Shown: piece after piece, positions 1 through 7,753 of the stretch
How the letters are laid out: the number at the start of each line of letters is the position of its first letter
Position numbering within the stretch: position 1 is the first letter of the stretch
Assembly: GCA_022561355.1 (NCBI GenBank)
Contig: JADFRJ010000017.1
Coordinates: forward strand, 1 to 18,270
Direction: 5' to 3'
Length of the DNA stretch: 18,270 bases
DNA from: Chloroflexota bacterium
GTDB lineage: Bacteria > Chloroflexota > Dehalococcoidia > DSTF01 > RBG-16-68-14
Notes under the pieces: generated by a model
Told to the model about the DNA's origin: nothing
Seen by the model: the letters and a program-made list of their open reading frames with translations, nothing else
The model's database searches: none
Made by a program: the position numbers and the translations under genes

Positions 1-701
1 CCTGGCGCCTCCATGGCGCGGACGTTTGCTTCAACGATGTCGCCCACGAAGGTGAAGTCACGCGTCTGTGTCCCGTCTCCGAACATGCTTACGGTCTCGC
101 CGTTTCTGCAGGCTGAGAGGAAGTGCTGGATGGCCATCTCCGGCCGCTGGCGCGGGCCGTAGACCGTGAAGTAGCGGAGCGAGATGGCCGGCAGGCCGTA
201 GATCGTGGCGTAGAGCGAACAGAGATGCTCGGCGGCCAGCTTGGTGACGCCGTAGGGCGAGATCGGCTGAGGGATCGTCTCTTCCGTCACGGGCAGCTCC
301 TTCGCGTCACCGTAGATCGACGATGAAGATGCGAACACGAACTTCGTTAGCTCTGCGTCCTTGGCCGCCTCCAGCAGCCGTTGGGTTGCATCGATGTTGT
401 TGCGGAGGTACCCCGCGAAATGCGCGCCCCAACTCGGCCGTACTCCGGCCTGGCCGGCCTGGTGGAAGACATAGTCCGCCCCATCCAGCAGCGCTGGCAG
501 ATCCATCGTCACGAGATCGTCTTCCAGGAGCTGAAACCTGGCGTTGGTCCGCGCCTCCTCGATGTTCGCTTCCTTGACGGCGCGGTCGTAGTAGTCCGTG
601 AAGCAGTCGACGCCTATGACGTCGTGACCAAGCGCGAGCAGGCGGTCGGCCAGATGCGAACCGATAAAGCCCGCTGCGCCCGTGACGATGCTACGTGGCA
701 T
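1..701 (-). CDS. NAD-dependent nucleotide-sugar epimerase (UDP-glucuronate/UDP-glucose 4-epimerase type), 3' end cut by window edge
   Basis: Extended short-chain dehydrogenase/reductase that probably epimerises a UDP-sugar in the cytoplasm. I translated 233 residues from the ATG at 701 to the window edge; the C-terminus is missing. Visible are the NAD-binding loop TGAAGFIGSH (G8, G11, G14), the active-site SSSSIYG (about 126-131) and the catalytic Tyr-x3-Lys pair YGVTK (Y150, K154). YGPRQRPEMA (181-190) and HQAGQAGVRPSW (80-91) recall UDP-glucuronate 4-epimerases more than decarboxylases, but the exact substrate is inference. The start is supported by an AAGGAG Shine-Dalgarno 7 nt upstream. 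Only 15 nt separate it from the glycosyltransferase stop, so it is the third gene of the polysaccharide operon, and the first gene of that operon would supply UDP-glucuronate. Confidence 0.9.
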   Translation of the reverse strand, partial: MPRSIVTGAAGFIGSHLADRLLALGHDVIGVDCFTDYYDRAVKEANIEEARTNARFQLLEDDLVTMDLPALLDGADYVFHQAGQAGVRPSWGAHFAGYLRNNIDATQRLLEAAKDAELTKFVFASSSSIYGDAKELPVTEETIPQPISPYGVTKLAAEHLCSLYATIYGLPAISLRYFTVYGPRQRPEMAIQHFLSACRNGETVSMFGDGTQTRDFTFVGDIVEANVRAMEAP

Positions 702-716
702 GCCGGCGCTCCTTGG

Positions 717-3710
717 TCACGGCAGTGAACCTTCCACGCAGGTGCGCTCGCGGTCGTCGTTGCCGAGAAGCTCTTCAGGGCACGTGCTAGGGGTCTCCAG
801 GCCGGTCTCCCTCAGCGCGATTAACGTGTAGCTCTGCCCGTCCGACCGATACCAATACCCGTTCTTCGTGGGCTCCCCGAGTGGATCGAAAGGGATGCGC
901 CCGACCGATTCCAGTCCGCACCCTACATCCAGCGTCCGGTACGCGCAGAGAGACTGCAGATCGTTGTCTGTGTCCGGGTACGAGCCGTTCTGCTGAGCAT
1001 ACTGCTCAAGTACGGCCTGGATCGCTTCCAAGTCCGTTGTTCTCGTCGCATCGCGCTCCTCTGGTGTTGTCGTCACACCGGTAGGGACCAGCGTCGGGTC
1101 TTCAGCTATGCGCTCCTCTACAGCCAAGGTAATCTCTGCCCGCGTCGTTTCCACGATGGATGGCGGGGAGAAGGTTCCGATGTACACTGCTCTTTCCGGA
1201 AACGCTTTCATAAGCGTAAGATCGTCTCCGGTAGTCTGCTGTTCGGCCCACACGATGTTTCCCTCGAGTGCTGGTGAGTTGGTCCAGAAGACGCTGCCGT
1301 AGCACCACCACTGGGGACAGTTCTTGACCAGTACTAGCGCGTTCTCCAGATCGAGCCGGTCCGCCTCTTCGAGTAGGCTGTCGTCCGTAAAGTTGAACCC
1401 CTTCAACGCCGCCGCGTTAGGGGGCGTACGCCTGTCGACTTCTCTGTCTCCCCATGTGTCTTGCTGTCCAAACAGCCAGCCGTAGAGGCTGAACGCGATG
1501 AGGCCGGCGATGATGGTGTAGGTGAGGAGCCCCGTGAGTCCATGGGATGTCATCGATGGCCCTTTCCGGAGGCGGCCGGCCAGCCAGTCGGCTGTGCTCG
1601 CGCCACTGGATGCTAGGACCTGCGCCCCGCGAGCGGTGAGCAGGATCAAGAACGGCAGCGATTCGTACCAGAAGCGGGGCCCATGCATGGTCGCCGAGGA
1701 ACCATATACGATGGGCGACGTTGCGATGGCCAGGAAGGATGCGCCAAGAAAGTAATCCCATTTGTTTCGTGATCCGAGCAAGAATGGCAACGCCGCGATG
1801 ATCAGGCCGACCGCGAGTGGCCAACCATTCGCAACCAACAGCATGAGCGAGAGCAGCTCCTGCTGGTTCTGCAGCCCCAAGGTGAGCGAGTGATTGCCGC
1901 TAAACCCGACGAAGTTCTCCGAAAACGTCCCTTGGATCTCGTACGCGTTTGTCCCAGCGCTGCCGGTGCTTAGCTGGTTGTAAAGGAAGTAGGCTCCCAA
2001 CAAGAGAGCAGCGCCTGCTGAGAAGGCGATGTCCTCCAGCAACAGCTTGCCGAGCCGTGTCGAGTCACGCGCGAGCGGGTACCCGACGATCGCTGCTAAA
2101 ACAGCGAGGGGAACGATGATCGGGAGGGCGATGTACCAAGCCAGCGCATCCGTTGCCAGGAACAGCGCTAGCACCAGGAGGCCGATGAGCACGAAGAAGC
2201 CGACTAATTGAACGCGGAGGCGCCCCGGTGGGCTGGCCCGCAGCAGCTCGTAGCCGAAGAACGCAGCGAGGACGGGGACAAATGCCACGGCCGTAAGGGG
2301 CCGGATGTTGAACAACAAACCAATCGAAACGCCTGCGAAAAACATCGCCGGCAGCCGCCATCGTGTGGGCAGCGTGATCAGGACAAGGCTGGCCATGATC
2401 GTGAACACAGCTGTGTTATGCGACATAAAGTTGCTCGCCTGCATCAAGAAGAACGGCGACGAAAAGAGCAAGACGGCGGCAATCAGCCCGACGGAAACGC
2501 TGTACAGTCGCTTGCCTAGCCAATACATCATCGCGACTGAGGCCGCCCCGAGCAGCGGCGGTACCAGCCAGACGGTGCCCACAAGCTGGCCGGCCGCGAG
2601 GAAGAGTGGGTGTCCGAACGGGTAGTGGGTGAACCAGCGGTCTTCGACGACCTGCAGCATGTGTGGATGGAAGATTGAGAAGCTCTCTCGGGCGGGCGGG
2701 GCATCAGCGGTGACGTTGAACGAAGCGAAGATCTTCGATTGGAACACGTACAGCACGGAGTCGGGAACGTGTGGCATCGCGTCCCCCAGGACGTACAGTA
2801 AGTACCAGAGCAACACGCCAGTACCTGCCGCCAGTCCGACGATGATGCCGGTAGCCATCTCAGGCACGAATTGGGCGCCGGCTTGCAGGAACCGCTCGAG
2901 CCGCTGGGATCGCACGACGAACGCGAGTATCACGACGCCGGCAAACATCAGCAGCGCGACAGGGTATGGCCGCAGCAGCATGGCTGTGATCGACTGGATC
3001 GTCTGCCCACGGCCTATTTCGAGACGAGCGATGTCGATCCGCTCTACCGCAGAGTTGTTCTCCAGCCTGGCCAGCGTTGCGCCCCCGAACGCCCGATGCG
3101 GGCCGACACCCATCACAACCGCGTTCTTGACGTTTTCTACGTGGACGAAGAGCGTGGCCTCGGTGATGTTCCGTAGCTTTGCTTCAACGATCACATTCGA
3201 CCACGGCTGGAAGCCTGTCGAGATGGCGGATCCGCTCTTGGTGGTGAAGACACCGTCTTCTGTTCGCCAGGCGCCGCGCTCATTCTCCCAGAGCTCATCG
3301 GCTGGGCCGTTAAAGTCGTCTTCGAAGATCGTTTCGCCGGTGTCGTAGTCGGTGACGCGAATCCAATCGACGCCGTTAGGTTCGGGGAGCGCCGGCAGCT
3401 GATAGTTCTGCGACAAGAGAAGGCCAACGCCTCCCTCACCGGCTCCTTGGAACGAGCCTTGAGCTACCTCTCGACCATCCACGAACGCCGTGTAATTGGA
3501 GTCCGTCGCTTCAATCCGGACGATTATGCTGGAGCCGCCGCGGCTCCAGAAGTAGAGGACAACAAGCGCGAGGTTGACGAGGACAATGAGCCACAGCGTG
3601 GCGTTGCGTCCTGATCGCGTCGGCAGAAGCCGGGGTAGGAACGTGGCTGCTGTGTTGAAGAACTGTCGAGGGCGGGATTCTCGTTGGCGCATCCGTGCTT
3701 GTTCAGCCAC
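717..3710 (-). CDS. Large GT-C (GT39/PMT-like) membrane glycosyltransferase with N-terminal beta-rich domain and C-terminal pseudopilin-like domain
   Basis: 997-residue polytopic membrane protein, probably transferring a sugar from a polyprenyl-phosphate donor on the outer face of the membrane. Order of parts: basic N-terminus (1-38); one membrane helix (about 39-56); a soluble beta-rich domain (57-245) resembling LamG/DUF1080 sandwiches; a helix near 248-266; then about ten hydrophobic segments from 285. The loop after the 285-308 helix carries acidic D309 and D317 and a HYPFGHP stretch (362-368), as in GT39-type enzymes. After the last helix comes a soluble tail, and residues 893-970 look like a GspG pseudopilin head. 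The start is GTG, overlapping the upstream dehydrogenase stop by 8 nt, which suggests translational coupling; an ATG at 3692 is the alternative. The GT-C assignment rests on topology and general resemblance; donor and acceptor are unknown. Confidence 0.82.
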   Translation of the reverse strand: MAEQARMRQRESRPRQFFNTAATFLPRLLPTRSGRNATLWLIVLVNLALVVLYFWSRGGSSIIVRIEATDSNYTAFVDGREVAQGSFQGAGEGGVGLLLSQNYQLPALPEPNGVDWIRVTDYDTGETIFEDDFNGPADELWENERGAWRTEDGVFTTKSGSAISTGFQPWSNVIVEAKLRNITEATLFVHVENVKNAVVMGVGPHRAFGGATLARLENNSAVERIDIARLEIGRGQTIQSITAMLLRPYPVALLMFAGVVILAFVVRSQRLERFLQAGAQFVPEMATGIIVGLAAGTGVLLWYLLYVLGDAMPHVPDSVLYVFQSKIFASFNVTADAPPARESFSIFHPHMLQVVEDRWFTHYPFGHPLFLAAGQLVGTVWLVPPLLGAASVAMMYWLGKRLYSVSVGLIAAVLLFSSPFFLMQASNFMSHNTAVFTIMASLVLITLPTRWRLPAMFFAGVSIGLLFNIRPLTAVAFVPVLAAFFGYELLRASPPGRLRVQLVGFFVLIGLLVLALFLATDALAWYIALPIIVPLAVLAAIVGYPLARDSTRLGKLLLEDIAFSAGAALLLGAYFLYNQLSTGSAGTNAYEIQGTFSENFVGFSGNHSLTLGLQNQQELLSLMLLVANGWPLAVGLIIAALPFLLGSRNKWDYFLGASFLAIATSPIVYGSSATMHGPRFWYESLPFLILLTARGAQVLASSGASTADWLAGRLRKGPSMTSHGLTGLLTYTIIAGLIAFSLYGWLFGQQDTWGDREVDRRTPPNAAALKGFNFTDDSLLEEADRLDLENALVLVKNCPQWWCYGSVFWTNSPALEGNIVWAEQQTTGDDLTLMKAFPERAVYIGTFSPPSIVETTRAEITLAVEERIAEDPTLVPTGVTTTPEERDATRTTDLEAIQAVLEQYAQQNGSYPDTDNDLQSLCAYRTLDVGCGLESVGRIPFDPLGEPTKNGYWYRSDGQSYTLIALRETGLETPSTCPEELLGNDDRERTCVEGSLP

Positions 3711-5016
3711 CTCGGCGTGCGCGCCCGATCCCGATATAGGAGAAGCCTGCTTCCGCCACGTTGGCTGGATCGAGCACGTTACGGCCGTCGATGAGCACGC
3801 GGGAAGCCATCAGCTTGCCCAGGCGGTGCAGGTCGAGCGTGCGGAACTCGCTGTGCTCGCTGGCGATGACGATAGCATCGCAGCCAGTGGCAGCGCTGTA
3901 GGCGTCCTCGTGTAACTCCGCGATAGCGCTCACGCACATCTCAACGGTCCGATCCGCCATTGGGTCAAAGGCCTGGACTCGAACGCCTGCATCGCCCAGA
4001 TGGCGGATGACGGACATAGCCGGAGAGCTTCGTACGTCGAACGTATCGCCCTTAAAACTGATTCCCAAGACGGCGACCTTTAGGCTGCTGAGGTCCTTGA
4101 AGAACTCCTCCAAGTAGCCCACGATGCGCCGCGGCTGAGCATTATTAACCTGCATGATCGCCTTGAGCAGCGTTGGCTCGTATCCGTGGCCTTCCGCGGT
4201 GCTCACAAGCGCGCTGAGGTCCTTCGGCAGGCAACTGCCCCCGAAACCAATCCCCGGCTCGATATAGGCATGCTCGCCGATACGCCGGTCGAGGTGGAGC
4301 GCTTCCGTCACCTTCGTGACGTCAGCCCCTGTCCGCTCGCAGATGTTGGCGATCTCATTGATGAAGCTGATGCTCGCCGCCAGGTACGCATTGGCCGCAT
4401 ACTTCGTGATCTCAGCCGTCTCCAGGTCGGTGATGATGATCTGGCAGTCCAGCGAGTCGTAGAGCTTCGCCGCACTCGAGCCGCTGTGCGCATCCGCGGC
4501 GCCGATGATCACGCGTTCCGGCCGCATGAAGTCGTCCACCGCATGCCCTTCGCGCAGGAACTCCGGATTGGAGACAACGGCCACTTCCATATCCGGGTGC
4601 TCCTTATGAAGCTGGACAGCAAGCAAGGCGTTTGTGCCCACGGGTACCGTGCTTCTGGTGATAACGAGCGCACCCGATTTGAGGAGCGGGCCCACGTCTC
4701 GAAGCGCCGCATAGAGCATCGAGAGGTCCGCATCGCCGTTGCTGCCCGCCGGTGTCGGCACGCACAGGAGCACCGCGTCTGCAATCGGCACAGCGTCACA
4801 AAGCTCTGTCGTGAATGAGATGCGACCGGATTCCAGGTTCCGGGCGATCATCTCGTCGAGGCCTGGCTCAAAGAAAGGCGCCTTGCCGCCATTCAGCTCA
4901 GCTACGCGGCCCGCGTCTATGTCGACAGCGCGGACACGGTGGCCCATGTCTGCCAACCCGGCCGCGGTTACCGCACCTGATCGCCCGACGCCTATCACAC
5001 AGAGGTTAGAAGTCAA
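3703..5016 (-). CDS. UDP-glucose 6-dehydrogenase (UDP-glucose/GDP-mannose dehydrogenase family)
   Basis: 437 residues, full family length. It oxidises UDP-glucose to UDP-glucuronate in two NAD-dependent steps in the cytoplasm. Seen in order: N-terminal dinucleotide loop GVGRSG (9-14, with Arg-Ser where most relatives have Tyr-Val), ITRSTVPVGT (119-128), NPEFLREG (150-157), EITKYAANA (202-210, with K206 and N210), GFGGSCLPKD (257-266) with catalytic Cys262, and GISFKGDTFDVRSSP (318-332). Together these define the family clearly. The start codon is TTG, supported by an AGGAG Shine-Dalgarno 7 nt upstream (5024-5028). It is the first gene of the minus-strand polysaccharide operon, with its promoter about 90 nt upstream. 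GDP-mannose or UDP-N-acetylmannosamine dehydrogenase are less likely alternatives because those enzymes diverge around the catalytic Cys. Confidence 0.93.
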   Translation of the reverse strand: MTSNLCVIGVGRSGAVTAAGLADMGHRVRAVDIDAGRVAELNGGKAPFFEPGLDEMIARNLESGRISFTTELCDAVPIADAVLLCVPTPAGSNGDADLSMLYAALRDVGPLLKSGALVITRSTVPVGTNALLAVQLHKEHPDMEVAVVSNPEFLREGHAVDDFMRPERVIIGAADAHSGSSAAKLYDSLDCQIIITDLETAEITKYAANAYLAASISFINEIANICERTGADVTKVTEALHLDRRIGEHAYIEPGIGFGGSCLPKDLSALVSTAEGHGYEPTLLKAIMQVNNAQPRRIVGYLEEFFKDLSSLKVAVLGISFKGDTFDVRSSPAMSVIRHLGDAGVRVQAFDPMADRTVEMCVSAIAELHEDAYSAATGCDAIVIASEHSEFRTLDLHRLGKLMASRVLIDGRNVLDPANVAEAGFSYIGIGRARRGG

Positions 5017-5108
5017 CGCAGTACTCCTATCGGCGAGCAGTCCTCGTCGGGCTGCTCTGTTGCATTTACCGCGGCAGCTCCCCTGGTCCCGGCGTGGTGC
5101 CAGGATTC

Positions 5109-5138
5109 ATTGTAGGGGACTGGCGGTTCCTTATTCAA
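5109..5138 (-). promoter_or_regulatory. Sigma-70-like promoter of the polysaccharide operon
   Basis: On the minus strand, TTGAAT (5138-5133) is separated by 18 nt from TACAAT (5114-5109). Each hexamer matches five of six (-10) or four of six (-35) consensus bases. It points at the UDP-glucose dehydrogenase gene and would give a leader of about 85 nt. Confidence 0.6.
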
Positions 5139-5300
5139 CTTAAGGCTGAGAGCCATCCTAGGGAGCTGCGCCGTGGCGAAGCATCACTCCTGCTATTGAC
5201 ATCAACGGCATGCTTCCGCCGTCCGTTTCAGAGCGAGGTAGTTGCTGTGACATTCAGCACTGGACGCAACGGTCGATACTTGTAGTAGAGAGGGAGTGCA

Positions 5301-5329
5301 TTGACAAATAGACGTATTTGCCTTAGCAT
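5301..5329 (+). promoter_or_regulatory. Promoter of the Fur-family regulator and nickel permease genes
   Basis: A perfect -35 hexamer TTGACA (5301-5306) lies 17 nt before TAGCAT (5324-5329, four of six bases). Transcription would start near 5336, so the ATG at 5355 would have a leader of about 20 nt and the upstream in-frame TTG at 5334 would lie at or outside the 5' end. The promoter is filled with inverted repeats, which suggests repression. Confidence 0.7.
5305..5320. promoter_or_regulatory. Inverted repeat CAAATA-N4-TATTTG in the promoter spacer, possible operator
   Basis: A perfect 6-4-6 inverted repeat lies between the -35 and -10 elements, overlapping the last two bases of the -35. 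A protein bound here would block RNA polymerase. The geometry matches the second repeat at 5334-5349, with centres 29 bp apart. Which protein binds is inference; the adjacent Fur-family product is the obvious candidate. Confidence 0.5.
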
Positions 5330-5333
5330 GTAG

Positions 5334-5349
5334 TTGCAACCAATTGCAA
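5334..5349. promoter_or_regulatory. Nur-box-like operator TTGCAA-N4-TTGCAA at the predicted transcription start
   Basis: Two perfect TTGCAA hexamers, each self-complementary, are separated by CCAA. The nickel-responsive Fur paralogue Nur of Streptomyces is known to bind a TTGCAA-type inverted repeat with a 5-bp gap; here the gap is 4. The site overlaps the predicted transcription start and the second half lies in a perfect 10-bp palindrome (5342-5351). The downstream genes encode a Fur-family regulator and a nickel/cobalt permease, which fits nickel-dependent autorepression. Confidence 0.6.
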
Positions 5350-5354
5350 TTATC

Positions 5355-5795
5355 ATGAGCTGTGAGACAGACACCGTAAAAGTACTGCGCACCACGGGGC
5401 ACAAGGCTACACCTCAGCGCCTGATGATCCTCGGCGCCCTGCGCCATGGGTCTGGGCATCTGACGGCGGCCGAAATCTTCGGCGAAGTGCAGGCTGAGTA
5501 CCCCTACGTCGATATTTCGACCGTCTACCGGACGCTCGGTGTGCTGAAGGAGCTGCGGCTCGTCTCAGAAACGGACATGGGGACGGGCGATACGACGTAC
5601 GAGTGGGTACAGCAGCAGGAACGTCACCATCACCTGATCTGCCGGAACTGCGATGAGGTGACGTCGCTCGACCATCAGTACCTAGAAGATCTCGGCGCGG
5701 AGATCATGGCGGAATCAGGATTCAAGCCGGACCTGGACCACTTCGCCATTTTTGGGCTGTGTGCCAAGTGCCGGCTGGAGGCCGAACAGAACTAA
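5355..5795 (+). CDS. Fur-family metal-responsive repressor, probably Nur-like (nickel)
   Basis: 146 residues from the ATG at 5355, a normal Fur length. It is a cytoplasmic dimeric DNA-binding repressor that uses metal as co-repressor. Seen: winged helix with recognition helix DISTVYRTLGVL (53-64); H35 in the GHLTAAE segment; a His cluster HHH (91-93) followed by C96-x2-C99; H129; and C136-x2-C139, forming the usual structural zinc pair of CxxC motifs. The start at 5355 is preferred because the promoter predicts transcription from about 5336; a TTG at 5334 would add seven residues. No clear Shine-Dalgarno is visible. The nickel permease follows 33 nt downstream, and a TTGCAA-type repeat covers the start site, so Nur is the best specific guess. 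Fur, Zur and PerR remain possible. Confidence 0.9.
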   Translation: MSCETDTVKVLRTTGHKATPQRLMILGALRHGSGHLTAAEIFGEVQAEYPYVDISTVYRTLGVLKELRLVSETDMGTGDTTYEWVQQQERHHHLICRNCDEVTSLDHQYLEDLGAEIMAESGFKPDLDHFAIFGLCAKCRLEAEQN

Positions 5796-5828
5796 GCCGG
5801 ATGAGGCCGGCTTGCGCGGGGTATAGCT

Positions 5829-6821
5829 GTGGACGTTGGACTGTTAGCTCTTGGTCTAGGTGGCTCGATTGGCGTGCTAGGTGGGGCGCTAGCGCTTGGC
5901 CTCAGACACGGCATTGACTGGGACCACATCGCCGCCATCACGGACATTACGAGCACGACTACGGCGAGCGAACCGGATGAACAGTGGCTCGTTGAAGAGC
6001 CGGGTGTGCTTCTCACTGACGAGAGCGATCACGTCGCCGCGGAACTCGCCAGGCAGCGCCCGATAGCCGGCGCCGCTTCCGCGGCCGTAGCGACCGCGGA
6101 CGTTGGACTTGGGCAGGTGGCCCGCCTCGCCGTCTCTCCCAGCCAGCGACGAGCGATCTACCTGGCGAGCCTCTATGCGTTCGGTCACGGCACGATGGTC
6201 ATGGCCCTCGGCTTGGCAGCGATCCTAGCGGCAGGCTTCCTGCCCGCCTGGATCGACCCGGTGATGCAGCGCGTCGTTGGCGTGACGCTGCTCCTGCTCG
6301 CGGCGTATCTCTTCTACTCGCTGTACCAGTACCTCAGGGGCGGCGGTGAGTTTCGGATTCGCAGCCGTTGGATGCTCATCTTCGCCGGTGCCCGTAACGT
6401 CGTGAACTGGGCATTGGGCAAAGCCGGACTGCGCAACGCGCGCGAACACGAGCACCCGCATGGTCAAGATCAATACGGCCCCAAGACCGCCTACAGCATT
6501 GGCTTGATCCACGGAATCGGAGCTGAGACGGGAACGCAGGTACTCATCATCGCCACCGCGGTCGGGGCGGGGACGCAGTTCATGGGCATCATGGCGCTGG
6601 TGTTCTTTGTCATTGGCCTCGTGATTTCCAATTCCTTCGTCACGCTTGCGACCACGGCAGGGTTCGTGTCCTCTCAGCGGCGCCAGTACGTGTATGTGCT
6701 GGCTGGATTGCTCGCGGCGGTGTTCAGCCTCGTCGTCGGTCTGCTGTTCCTCTTCGAGGCCGGAGCGGTTCTGCCGGACCTTGGCCAGTACTTCCGCTGG
6801 CTCGGCGGACCAGACGCTTAG
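5829..6821 (+). CDS. NiCoT-family nickel/cobalt permease (HoxN/NixA-like)
   Basis: 330 residues with about eight hydrophobic segments; imports Ni2+ or Co2+ across the cytoplasmic membrane. The NiCoT signature H-x4-D-H is present as HGIDWDH (27-33) in GLRHGIDWDHIAAITD. Two further family-like signatures are YAFGHGTMVM (117-126), corresponding to the SxGHSTVV motif, and GLIHGIGAETGTQ (225-237), in place of LGFDTATE. The loop between the first and second segments (about 41-108) is long and hydrophilic, and a His-containing stretch EHEHPHGQD (206-214) lies in a later loop. GTG start; no strong Shine-Dalgarno seen. It lies 33 nt after the Fur-family gene, so the two are very likely co-transcribed and nickel-controlled. 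The stop codon overlaps the convergent deacetylase stop. Ni versus Co preference cannot be read from sequence. Confidence 0.88.
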   Translation: MDVGLLALGLGGSIGVLGGALALGLRHGIDWDHIAAITDITSTTTASEPDEQWLVEEPGVLLTDESDHVAAELARQRPIAGAASAAVATADVGLGQVARLAVSPSQRRAIYLASLYAFGHGTMVMALGLAAILAAGFLPAWIDPVMQRVVGVTLLLLAAYLFYSLYQYLRGGGEFRIRSRWMLIFAGARNVVNWALGKAGLRNAREHEHPHGQDQYGPKTAYSIGLIHGIGAETGTQVLIIATAVGAGTQFMGIMALVFFVIGLVISNSFVTLATTAGFVSSQRRQYVYVLAGLLAAVFSLVVGLLFLFEAGAVLPDLGQYFRWLGGPDA

Positions 6822-7720
6822 GCGCCGTTCACGAACGACCCAGCGCGATACGTATCTCGGATCTCGCGGTAGGTGATCGTGTGGATCCCCAGCTTCTCTA
6901 GCTGTTCCGCGATTGACCTGTCTTTAAACAGCTCGTAGTCCATAGCGCGCGAGGGTGCGCTATCCGTCATCGCGGCCACCTCGTCACTGGCATGCGTGGG
7001 GTGAACCAGGAAGTGCGTCACGCCCGGGCGTAAGTTCTCAAAGAACTCCCGAAAGTAAGCGGAGCGCTCTTGTGGTGGGACCTCTAGCTGTGTCGCAAAG
7101 ATGTGATCGAGCACTGGGAAGCCTGCCTCGTCGAGACGGGCGAGCTGTGGCTCCAGGGCGTCCCAGTAGCCGCTCATGCCGGCCTTGCGCAGGCGGTCCG
7201 GGTTCGGCCGGAAGGCGAAGATGGGGATCTTGTAGTCCAATCCAAGCGAGAAGTAGACCTCCATGAACTTCGGTTGGATCACGGTGCCCATATGCGTGTC
7301 GAGGTGCGTCACGTCGATGCCGGCCTTCACTGCCGTATCGATCTGCGCTCGCAGTTCGAGATCCGCTTCTTCGGGTGAGATGTGCTCGATGGCCTCCGCG
7401 GACGTCCTCCAGAGGTAGCCTTCTTCGTCGTAGAGGCCGGGCCCCCGGCTGCGTTCGGTGATAGGCCGCCAGCGGTAACCGTCGTATTCGCACGTCAGCG
7501 TGAGGTGGACGCCAAGGTCGGCATCGGGGTGGCCGCGAGCGTACGCCGCGGCCTCTGGCGACCACGCCGCCGGCACGAGGATCGAGCCTGACGTAAGGCT
7601 GCCGCGTTCCAGGCACTCGAATGTCGCCGCGTTGGACGCGTGCGTACTGCCGACGTCGTCGGCGTTCAGGATCAGCACGCGGTCGTCCGCCGAGTATCCG
7701 AGACGTTCCGCGAGATTCAT
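6818..7720 (-). CDS. YdjC/ChbG-family carbohydrate deacetylase
   Basis: 300 residues, close to the usual family length. Members remove N-acetyl groups from oligosaccharides such as chitobiose using a divalent metal. Visible motifs are LILNADDVG (16-24, Asp21/Asp22), GVHLTL (70-75, His72) and THLDTHMG (138-145, His139 and His143), which supply the metal and catalytic residues in ChbG. VHPTHASDE (239-247) is a further conserved-looking element. There is no signal peptide, so it is probably cytoplasmic. ATG start at 7720 with no clear Shine-Dalgarno. The exporter gene ends 33 nt upstream on the same strand, so both probably share a transcript. The gene ends tail-to-tail with the nickel permease, overlapping it by 4 nt. 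Substrate is unknown. Confidence 0.88.
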   Translation of the reverse strand: MNLAERLGYSADDRVLILNADDVGSTHASNAATFECLERGSLTSGSILVPAAWSPEAAAYARGHPDADLGVHLTLTCEYDGYRWRPITERSRGPGLYDEEGYLWRTSAEAIEHISPEEADLELRAQIDTAVKAGIDVTHLDTHMGTVIQPKFMEVYFSLGLDYKIPIFAFRPNPDRLRKAGMSGYWDALEPQLARLDEAGFPVLDHIFATQLEVPPQERSAYFREFFENLRPGVTHFLVHPTHASDEVAAMTDSAPSRAMDYELFKDRSIAEQLEKLGIHTITYREIRDTYRAGSFVNGA

Positions 7721-7753
7721 GCAGAGAGCGTACTACACGGCGCCGGCGTTCGC

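Larger units (their letters stand above)
5017..5354. other. Divergent intergenic region between the polysaccharide operon and the Fur-family gene
   Basis: About 338 nt without a supportable gene. Its left part holds the minus-strand promoter at 5109-5138. Its right end holds the Fur-gene promoter and two operator-like inverted repeats (5301-5349). The middle (about 5140-5300) contains an isolated TTGACA at 5196-5201 with no acceptable -10 at 16-18 nt; I see no hairpin followed by a T-run and no RNA gene there. Confidence 0.6.

Noticed and set aside
2629..3348. Plus-strand open frame of 239 codons opposite the glycosyltransferase
   Set aside because: Ser/Thr/Arg-rich with no family resemblance and antisense to a convincing gene.
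5196..5201. TTGACA as a second promoter for the Fur-family gene
   Set aside because: No acceptable -10 hexamer at 16-18 nt; the promoter at 5301-5329 is much better.
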